DNA of 64,000 nucleotides from the NCBI RefSeq assembly GCF_051379705.1, contig NZ_CP179868.1, forward strand, positions 310,001 through 374,000, given 5' to 3'. Of this stretch, positions 44,751 through 52,036 are shown piece after piece (within the stretch, counting starts at the first letter, position 1; each line of letters begins with the position of its first letter). The stretch is from Ekhidna sp051379705 (GTDB taxonomy: Bacteria; Bacteroidota; Bacteroidia; Cytophagales; Cyclobacteriaceae). A program made the translations under genes and the position numbers. The notes under the pieces were generated by a model that saw only the letters and a program-made list of their open reading frames with translations, searched no databases and was not told the DNA's origin.

Positions 44751-45032
44751 TCACCTTCCACAAGAGCCATGCTCGGCACTTGCAGATTTAGTATTCTTAT
44801 TCAGTGTAAGCCAATCGGTCTTCTTATGGCACTCATGGCATAGCGGCACTATGCGCCAGCTATTATCTCCTGTTTTACGTTTGACGTGGGCGCCAACACT
44901 AGCAGGGTTCGTACAATTTTTAGTTCTGCAGGTACCCACATCTTCTTTGGCAATGCGTTCCCAGTGTTTGAGCCAAGAGCTGCAACATTCACATGCCCGG
45001 GCGTTGTTTCTGTGTATAACTTTTACATCCAT
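44751..45032 (-). CDS. Small HNH-endonuclease-like zinc protein
   Basis: 93 residues. It has paired cysteines (ACECC, CRTKNC, LCHECHKK) and the pattern VGAHVKRKTGDNSWRIVPLC, which resembles the HNH core where the first His lies in GAHV and the last in CHECHKK. The catalytic set looks plausible but short. No restriction or toxin partner is adjacent; it lies between two kinase genes. Such orphan HNH proteins occur in phages and in bacterial chromosomes. It could be a remnant or an unrelated zinc protein. Confidence 0.6.
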   Translation of the reverse strand: MDVKVIHRNNARACECCSSWLKHWERIAKEDVGTCRTKNCTNPASVGAHVKRKTGDNSWRIVPLCHECHKKTDWLTLNKNTKSASAEHGSCGR

Positions 45033-45110
45033 AGCAGTAGAAAGATAATGGATTGTGTGAAGTTATTAGCATCTTCTTCCAAGAACTCCTTATCATTCTG
45101 CTCGCAGATA

Positions 45111-48100
45111 TCAGCTGGCCACTAGCTCCTGGTTGATCTTGTCTATTTCTTCCTCTACTCTATCAAGAAAATCAGGCAATCGCTTCCAAAAATCATCAGA
45201 TCGATAATCAGGCATCCGTGATGCAAGATCACGCAAGTCAATGTTGGCGAGATTTGATTTCATTTTATGCAAGTGATCATATGCTTTCTCCCGATCTTCC
45301 TTTATCATCATTTCACGAGCTCCTGTCACACCTTCGCTAATCGATTTGACGGCCATATCTACAATCATAAGCACCTTTTCCTCATCGCCGCCTAATAGTT
45401 CATGCAGAAACCCAAAAGGAACGTTTTTGGTAGTCACACTTACATCAGTCGATTTCTTAGCCAAAAGCTTGCGAAGTGACTTTTTCCCTAAACGGCTAAC
45501 CTTTTCAAACAGGTCTTCAGGATCGAAAGGCTTGGATACTATTTCATTCATACCACTCCGCTCCATTTTGGATCTAGACTCCAGTAACGTGCTGGCTGTG
45601 AGAGCAATGATTGGTAGTTTCTTGAAATACTCATCGTTCATCGCCCTAATTTGACGTGTAGCCTCATATCCATCCATCACAGGCATACGTACATCAATAA
45701 TCATCAAATCATATGCTTTGCTGACGATCTTCTCTACTGCCTCTTCGCCGTTATTGGCAAGATCTACAGAAATTCCCCAACGGGTGAGAAATCCTTTCGC
45801 GATCTCCTGATTTGCACGATTATCCTCTACAAGTAAAACATGTAGATCAAGCTGAGATTTGACGTTCTTCGCTTTTTTCTTACGTTCTGATTTTGTCTCA
45901 GAGATACCAAATGCAACAGAGAAATAGAAAGTTGTTCCTTTTCCTTCTTCTGAAACCACTTCCAACTTACCTCCCATCAAATCAACCAAACGTTTTGAGA
46001 TTGAAAGTCCAAGACCGGTTCCTCCCACTTTAGTGGTGTATGAGTTATTTACTTGTTTGAAACTATCAAAAATAATTTCAAGCTTGTCTGATGGAATTCC
46101 AATACCGGTATCCCTTATTGTAAACTGAATAACTCCATCTCCACCTGGTTGAACATCCAATTCAACTTCTCCCTTTTCAGTAAACTTTAAGGCATTACTC
46201 AGAAGGTTATTAAGTACCTGGGTTAGTCGGGTGCCGTCGAATACATAATAGTCGGCTAATGCATTAGCATAGTGATGTTTTAACTTAACATTTCCATCTT
46301 GAGATACAGGTTTCCATGTTTCAATAATATTCCCCAAAAGTTTATGCAGGTTGACATCTTCATTCACAATTTCCAGATTTCCAGATTCAATTTTCTGAAA
46401 ATCAAGAATGTCATTAATTAGAGTCAATAGATTATTACTACCAAATTTCAGCATCTGCAATCGGGCGCTCCCCTCTAGCTCAGGATGTTCCATTTCCAAT
46501 AAATTGGTAGTCCCGATAATTGCATTGAGCGGAGTTCTAATCTCATGACTCATGGTTGAGAGAAATTGCTCTTTTATCCTACTCGCATCCTCAGCTTCCT
46601 CTTTTGCATATCTGAGCTCCACCTCCTGTCTCTTAAGCTCAGTCAGATCATTTGAGAAGATGATAATACCACCTACCTTATCCTTGCTTGTGTACCATGG
46701 ATGAATTTCTCCTTGTAACCATTGCTCCTCTCCATTTGCCCTAACAAACTTTTGAATACCAGGCTTTACTATTTCTCCATCCAATGCCCTCTGATGATTT
46801 TTTTTCCATTCGGCATCAACTTCAGGAAATATCTTATAGTGTGATTTTCCAATAATATCTCCAACAATATTTTGATCCTTGTACCATCTCTCGCTTGCAG
46901 AAATGTAATTCATATGCTTATCAAGCATTGCAATAGCCGCCGGAGCACTTGAGATAAATGTTTTAAGTAAGTTCTGTTCCTCCTGAATTTTGCTAGCATT
47001 TTCTCTTTGCTCCATAAGTCCACCTACCCATCTGGCTACCATAGAAACAAAATCTATCTCATAATCGGAAAATGGCTCTTTTCGTGGTTTTGAACTAGTA
47101 AAATTCACCGTTCCGGTGATTTTACCATCCATTCTGTAAGCGGCTCCAATGTATGATTCTAAATTAAAATTCTCAAAACAAGGGTGTGACTTGTGACTTG
47201 AATCGCTCATCTGATCTATACTCAGTACTTTCCCTTGCTGAGCAAGTGTGATATCGCAATAAGTATCTCCAAGCTTAAACTTCTGATTTATTTCCAGTTC
47301 GTCAGATAGTGGATAAAAAGCAGAAATACGGTATTCATCCATCCAAATGGTACTCACAATACCTTGATCTAAGCCCAAATAATCTAGACAGAGTTTAAGA
47401 CCGTGTTCTATCCTTTGCTGAACATTCATCTCAGGGGTCGTATTCAGCTCATTTAGCAGCTTTAAACCCTTTTTGTATTTTTCCTCTTTACTATTTGAAG
47501 ATTTTAATTCGGTAATATCCTTAGCTACGCAGTAGATATGCTTAACCCATCCGTTTTCGCCAAAATCAAAATCCGCACTTTGTCCAATCCATTTTACCTC
47601 ATCATTTGCAGTCATTATCGGAAACTCCAAGTAGCTTTCTTTAATCTCCTCTTGTCTAACTCGTGTGTAAAACTCCACAACTTTAGCTCGATGACTTGGA
47701 ACCACATTATCAAACCAGTTTTTAGAATTTATCTCTGAAAGCGAGTAACCAATGAAACTTTCAAAGGCTGGATTAATATATATATACTCACCATCAGCAT
47801 TCAATTCATAAATAATGTCATGAGTGCCGTTAACCACCTGCTCATACCTTTCTTTTGAAAGCAAAACTTCCTTAAAATGCTTTCGCTGCCTCAGGATTCT
47901 AACCTGAACAAGTTGTATTGTGAAAATAAGAACCAATGATGCTGCAAGAATTACAGAACCACCAATCATCAGGTATTGAGTAGCTATTGAATCTGAAAGA
48001 CGTTCATTTGTCGATTTAGACAAGGATTGATATCCATCGATCAGTGAATTCATGGCCGGAAGAAAAGTATCTTCATGCTTTAGAATACTCGACCGAAAAA

Positions 48101-48548
48101 GGCTCACATTGGCAGCTTCCTGAATACCATAACTACTCCTGATGAGTGCTGAAATTGCCGGAGTAACTTGATGATACAAGCTATCAACTTTGGAAATGTC
48201 AATGTCATAGGTTGCCATGAGAAGGTTTGCTGCTTCTATCTCAATATGATTCTGATGAAACATTGCAAGAGAAGAATCAAGCAACTGAATGGTTAGATCA
48301 TGCTGCTTAGAATTTGACTCCAGAATTAACGCGTTCTTTGTGAGGTATTGACTCAGGGTTCTCTGCTTCCGGCAAGTATTGAGTATTTCGTCAATCTGGG
48401 TATTTATCTCAGCAACATGCTGAACCTGACGGTGTACAAAAAAGGTTGTGATAAGCACAGCAGAAACGCCTGCTATAAAAGCAAGAACGATTCTAATTGT
48501 AAGTTTTCGAACATTAAGTTCTGAAAAATTCTTAGTGCTTGTTTCCAT
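45111..48548 (-). CDS. Hybrid sensor histidine kinase with receiver and Hpt domains
   Basis: 1145 residues. Two membrane spans (about 17-36 and 193-213) flank a helical periplasmic domain. Then come a PAS (about 230-345), a GAF (about 365-515), a second PAS (about 525-640), HisKA with His668 (LSTMSHEIRTPLNAIIG), an ATPase domain (DTGIGIPSDKL, GGTGLGLSISKRL), a receiver domain with Asp952 (MIIDVRMPVMDGYEATRQI), and a C-terminal Hpt with His1094 (HLHKMKSNLANIDL). The phosphorelay His-Asp-His is thus complete in one chain and needs only a final response regulator, as in stand-alone CheY-like proteins. Signal unknown. Convergent with the HNH gene direction-wise only by strand; no clear partner gene. 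Confidence 0.9.
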   Translation of the reverse strand: METSTKNFSELNVRKLTIRIVLAFIAGVSAVLITTFFVHRQVQHVAEINTQIDEILNTCRKQRTLSQYLTKNALILESNSKQHDLTIQLLDSSLAMFHQNHIEIEAANLLMATYDIDISKVDSLYHQVTPAISALIRSSYGIQEAANVSLFRSSILKHEDTFLPAMNSLIDGYQSLSKSTNERLSDSIATQYLMIGGSVILAASLVLIFTIQLVQVRILRQRKHFKEVLLSKERYEQVVNGTHDIIYELNADGEYIYINPAFESFIGYSLSEINSKNWFDNVVPSHRAKVVEFYTRVRQEEIKESYLEFPIMTANDEVKWIGQSADFDFGENGWVKHIYCVAKDITELKSSNSKEEKYKKGLKLLNELNTTPEMNVQQRIEHGLKLCLDYLGLDQGIVSTIWMDEYRISAFYPLSDELEINQKFKLGDTYCDITLAQQGKVLSIDQMSDSSHKSHPCFENFNLESYIGAAYRMDGKITGTVNFTSSKPRKEPFSDYEIDFVSMVARWVGGLMEQRENASKIQEEQNLLKTFISSAPAAIAMLDKHMNYISASERWYKDQNIVGDIIGKSHYKIFPEVDAEWKKNHQRALDGEIVKPGIQKFVRANGEEQWLQGEIHPWYTSKDKVGGIIIFSNDLTELKRQEVELRYAKEEAEDASRIKEQFLSTMSHEIRTPLNAIIGTTNLLEMEHPELEGSARLQMLKFGSNNLLTLINDILDFQKIESGNLEIVNEDVNLHKLLGNIIETWKPVSQDGNVKLKHHYANALADYYVFDGTRLTQVLNNLLSNALKFTEKGEVELDVQPGGDGVIQFTIRDTGIGIPSDKLEIIFDSFKQVNNSYTTKVGGTGLGLSISKRLVDLMGGKLEVVSEEGKGTTFYFSVAFGISETKSERKKKAKNVKSQLDLHVLLVEDNRANQEIAKGFLTRWGISVDLANNGEEAVEKIVSKAYDLMIIDVRMPVMDGYEATRQIRAMNDEYFKKLPIIALTASTLLESRSKMERSGMNEIVSKPFDPEDLFEKVSRLGKKSLRKLLAKKSTDVSVTTKNVPFGFLHELLGGDEEKVLMIVDMAVKSISEGVTGAREMMIKEDREKAYDHLHKMKSNLANIDLRDLASRMPDYRSDDFWKRLPDFLDRVEEEIDKINQELVAS

Positions 48549-48790
48549 TAAGTAGCTCCAGTGTGAGTAGCTGCTTTCCTTGTTGAGTGTAAATTACGAC
48601 ATCAAGACTATCCAATTACATCCCTTTCGATGTATCAAATTGCACCAACGATGTAGCAACCTCTACCACAGACCAGAATTCTTAATGATTGCTCAATTTA
48701 AGCAGAATCCAAGATACGTCTGCAAATTCACAGATATACTTCATTCTGGAATACTTTATATCTAACTTCGCGGCTCAATTTAGTTCGATT

Positions 48791-50401
48791 ATGATCTCAA
48801 CAGAAAATATATCCCTTCAATATGGTAAGCGAGTTCTCTTTGATGAAGTAAACATCAACTTCACCGGGGGAAATTGCTATGGTATAATAGGTGCCAATGG
48901 TGCAGGTAAATCTACCTTTCTTAAGATTTTATCTGGCGAAATAGCAGCCAATTCAGGTCACGTGAAGATCGAACCTGGCAAACGCATGGCAGTCTTGAAG
49001 CAGAATCATCATGAATATGATGAAATCCAAGTCCTAGATGCAGTGATGATGGGTCACAAGGAGCTTTGGGATATCATGAAAGAAAAGGATGCTATTTATG
49101 CAAAGCCTGACTTTTCAGAAGCTGATGGAAATCGAGCTTCTGAACTGGAGGCAAAATTTGCTGACATGGACGGATGGAATGCTGAATCTGATGCAGCCGC
49201 CCTATTAAGTGGTTTGGGCATTATTGAAGCGAATCATTACAAAACAGTCAAGGAGCTGAACGGTACTGAAAAAGTACGTGTGCTTTTAGCTCAGGCATTA
49301 TTCGGCAACCCTGACATTCTAATCCTGGATGAGCCTACCAATGACTTGGATATTCAAACCATTTCATGGTTAGAGGATTACCTTCTTGAGTTTAATAATA
49401 CGCTGATAGTGGTATCGCACGATAGACACTTTTTGGATACGGTATGCACACATATCGCTGATATTGATTTTGGTCAAATTAAACTTTTCACAGGAAATTA
49501 TTCGTTCTGGTATGAGTCTAGTCAACTAGCACTAAGCCAAAGATCTTCTGCAAATAAAAAGGCTGAAGAGAAGAAAAAAGAACTTCAGGAGTTCATTGCC
49601 AGATTCAGTGCGAATGCCTCAAAATCTAAGCAAGCAACGAGTAGAAAGAAGTTACTCGATAAGATAAATGTTGAGGATATTCAACCTTCAAATAGAAAAT
49701 ATCCTGCAATCATATTTACTCAAAACAGAATCGCAGGGGATCAAATCTTAGAAACGAAAGGTTTAAGCAAAGAGATTAATGGGGAATACCTTTTCAAGGA
49801 TCTTGACCTCTTTGTGAATAAGGGAGACAAGATTGCGGTTGTGGCGGATGACAGTCTTGCAATCACGTCATTTTTCCAGGTTTTGATGGAGGAACAAAAG
49901 GCTACTGGTGGCTCGTTCAAATTTGGACAAACCATAACCCATGCTTACCTGCCAAATGACAATTCAGCCTACTTCAAATCAGATGATAAGCTCATAGATT
50001 GGCTTAGAGAGTATGCTGAAGGTGAGGAAGATAAGGATGAGGTATACATTCGTGGATTCCTGGGGAAAATGCTTTTCTCGGGACAAGAAACACTTAAAAA
50101 ATGTAGTGTGCTTTCCGGGGGTGAAAAAGTCAGGTGTATGCTTTCAAGAATGATGCTTCAAGGGGCCAATCTCTTGCTTCTGGACGAACCAACAAATCAC
50201 CTTGATTTGGAGTCAATCACAGCATTAAATAATTCTCTTAAGGAATTTCCGGGCACAGTGTTGTTCACCTCTCATGACCACACGTTTACTCAGACAGTGG
50301 CTAACAGAATATTAGAGCTAAGACCTGATGGCTACACTGATACATTGAGTTCTTATGATGAATTTCTCGAAAAGAAAAAGCTGGTAAGCGAAGGAGTTTA
50401 G
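48791..50401 (+). CDS. ABC-F family ATPase
   Basis: 536 residues with two ABC domains and a charged linker, no membrane span. NBD1 has Walker A GANGAGKSTFLKIL, Walker B and DEPTNDLD, and the signature position reads LNGTEK instead of LSGGQ. NBD2 has signature LSGGEKVRCMLSRMML and DEPTNHLDLESITAL, but its Walker A region (AVVADDSLAITSFF) lacks the usual Gly-Lys-Ser/Thr. Both changes match my recollection of the Bacteroidota ABC-F group with YbiT/YkpA-like sequence, so they are probably family traits. ABC-F proteins act on the ribosome, for example in translation rescue or antibiotic protection. ATG 48791 (MISTENISLQYGKRV); the end overlaps the PP2C gene by 4 bp. Confidence 0.88.
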   Translation: MISTENISLQYGKRVLFDEVNINFTGGNCYGIIGANGAGKSTFLKILSGEIAANSGHVKIEPGKRMAVLKQNHHEYDEIQVLDAVMMGHKELWDIMKEKDAIYAKPDFSEADGNRASELEAKFADMDGWNAESDAAALLSGLGIIEANHYKTVKELNGTEKVRVLLAQALFGNPDILILDEPTNDLDIQTISWLEDYLLEFNNTLIVVSHDRHFLDTVCTHIADIDFGQIKLFTGNYSFWYESSQLALSQRSSANKKAEEKKKELQEFIARFSANASKSKQATSRKKLLDKINVEDIQPSNRKYPAIIFTQNRIAGDQILETKGLSKEINGEYLFKDLDLFVNKGDKIAVVADDSLAITSFFQVLMEEQKATGGSFKFGQTITHAYLPNDNSAYFKSDDKLIDWLREYAEGEEDKDEVYIRGFLGKMLFSGQETLKKCSVLSGGEKVRCMLSRMMLQGANLLLLDEPTNHLDLESITALNNSLKEFPGTVLFTSHDHTFTQTVANRILELRPDGYTDTLSSYDEFLEKKKLVSEGV

Positions 50402-51198
50402 GCCTTAAAACCTATCACCATAATGTCATCATTTTGGCGATTTGCACCAGTCCAGGTTGTTAGATATTGCTCTGCTAGTTGCTTCTGTTCGAGCAGCGAG
50501 GCATTCATATTTTTTAGCAGATAATCTCCCAGTTGGTTGATGGACAACTTCTTAAAGTCAGGTCCTCCGATTAAATTAAAAACTCCTGAACTACACAAAT
50601 AGAAGTTAGAATTCGCTGGGTCTTTAATTGAATTTGAGCTGTAGCTGTTTCTTGTTTCTGTGTTTTCTCCAACTTGATTCTTTTCTCCTTCAACGATATT
50701 CACACCATCCTTACTCACTTGAAGCAAATCCATATTTGCACCAGCAAACTCCATCTCTTTTGAAGTAATATTAAGCTTCACAATACCTACATTGGCGTTT
50801 GTATTTAGCAGGATGTTGTTTTTATCCTTGAAGCGGGCCTGAACCTCTCTATGTAAAAATTGAAGAATTGAACCTGGAAAATCAATCGAATAGCCTTCAA
50901 CCATTTTCTTAAGTGCATTCATATAAATCCGAATCATCATTGAAGCGAGATGCCCCTCACCCACACAGGTAAATAAGGCGAGATATATATCATCGTCATG
51001 CTTGTGAAGCCAGAATCCATCTCCACCCACACTACCTTTAGGTTTGTTTATCACGAAAGCTTCTGAAAAATGCTCTAGAAGTCTATTTTCCTGTGGAAGC
51101 ACAGAAAAATAGTTTCGACGAGTGCTATCTTCAATCTTATCAAAATTGATGATCCAATTGCTCTCGTTTACTTTATTTTCCTCGTGCTGGTCGCTCAT
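50398..51198 (-). CDS. PP2C/SpoIIE-like protein, possibly degenerate
   Basis: 266 residues of the SpoIIE/RsbU phosphatase fold. The first metal-Asp motif is present as VGGDGFWLHK and the last as RQNDDIMVIGF. The second motif, normally ADCTGHGVPGA, reads LFTCVGEGHLAS, so the usual Asp and His are missing. Whether it is active is uncertain. It closes the chemosensory run, 9 bp after cheX, and overlaps the ABC-F gene end by 4 bp on the other strand. Such phosphatases usually control partner switching with anti-sigma antagonists; none is nearby. Confidence 0.75.
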   Translation of the reverse strand: MSDQHEENKVNESNWIINFDKIEDSTRRNYFSVLPQENRLLEHFSEAFVINKPKGSVGGDGFWLHKHDDDIYLALFTCVGEGHLASMMIRIYMNALKKMVEGYSIDFPGSILQFLHREVQARFKDKNNILLNTNANVGIVKLNITSKEMEFAGANMDLLQVSKDGVNIVEGEKNQVGENTETRNSYSSNSIKDPANSNFYLCSSGVFNLIGGPDFKKLSINQLGDYLLKNMNASLLEQKQLAEQYLTTWTGANRQNDDIMVIGFKA

Positions 51199-51207
51199 CG
51201 TACGCTA

Positions 51208-51675
51208 TCAATCTAGACCTAATACTACAAAAGCCTCGTGATTATTCCACTTAATTGGGATAACATACATTGAAACGTTTTCTGGGATATTTAGTTCATC
51301 AGGCATGCCTTCAAATACGGTTGGAACCGAAATCATAAAATTTGCTCCTAAATTAGCCCGAACGTTACCTGCGACAACATTTGATATCTCACCCGCCATA
51401 TCTAGGATATCTTCTTCTGAAGGATCTTCGATTCCAATAAACATATTGATGAGATCTGCAAACATCTCACGGTTTGCTGATATATATACGAATCCTTTTC
51501 TGCTTCCTGAAATGCCTATCATTCCTGTGAAGTCCTTCAATACAAGTCCGTCAGATTCCTTAAGGTACGGCACTTTCATATCAGAGTCGATCTCAGTGAG
51601 GTGCTTAAAGTAATTGCTCACCGAATTGATGAACATATTACAGGTTGCTTCAAACTCTTCTTTCCTACTCTCCAT
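51208..51675 (-). CDS. cheX: CheX-like CheY-P phosphatase
   Basis: 155 residues. The CheC/CheX/FliY family mark is the ExxN helix, here DMAGEISNVVAGNVRANLG, after the strand GFVYISANREMFADLINMFI. The length and single motif fit CheX, which removes phosphate from CheY. The start overlaps the stop of the CheY gene upstream by 11 bp, placing it with the response regulator it likely acts on. Confidence 0.82.
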   Translation of the reverse strand: MESRKEEFEATCNMFINSVSNYFKHLTEIDSDMKVPYLKESDGLVLKDFTGMIGISGSRKGFVYISANREMFADLINMFIGIEDPSEEDILDMAGEISNVVAGNVRANLGANFMISVPTVFEGMPDELNIPENVSMYVIPIKWNNHEAFVVLGLD

Positions 51676-52036
51676 CCCTTTTCAAAAGTTTATCGAATGA
51701 TCGTGCCAGATCATCCGCATTGACTGGTTTATACATAAATCCTCTGGCTCCTTTGTCCAAGGCAATCAAACCTGTAAGTTTATCAGCTAAAGCCGTGATA
51801 ATCATTACCTTGGTTTCAGGATTTATTTTCATTATTTCTTCCAGACATGCAATTCCATCCATCTCCGGCATGGTAATATCAAGCGTAACTACATCTGGTT
51901 TCTGATCCATTACCATCTGAACTGCTTCTACTCCATTCGCTGCCTGTCCGATGATTTCAAGATCATAATCGGCAAGATTCTTTTCTATTGTTCTGCGCAT
52001 AACCGAGGAGTCATCTACAATCAGCAACTTCTTCAT
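51665..52036 (-). CDS. cheY: CheY-like response regulator (copy 1)
   Basis: 123 residues, one receiver domain: IVDDSSVMRRTIEKNL, the acceptor in VTLDITMPEMDG, TALADK with the conserved Thr, and YKPVNADDLARSF with Lys. It overlaps the NIT-HAMP kinase gene (ATGA, 4 bp) upstream and cheX (11 bp) downstream, which suggests that kinase, this regulator and CheX work as one set. Confidence 0.9.
   Translation of the reverse strand: MKKLLIVDDSSVMRRTIEKNLADYDLEIIGQAANGVEAVQMVMDQKPDVVTLDITMPEMDGIACLEEIMKINPETKVMIITALADKLTGLIALDKGARGFMYKPVNADDLARSFDKLLKRDGE

Noticed and set aside
48689..48790. N-terminal extension of the ABC-F gene
   Set aside because: ATG 48791 begins directly at the first conserved strand; the upstream 34 residues show no family match.
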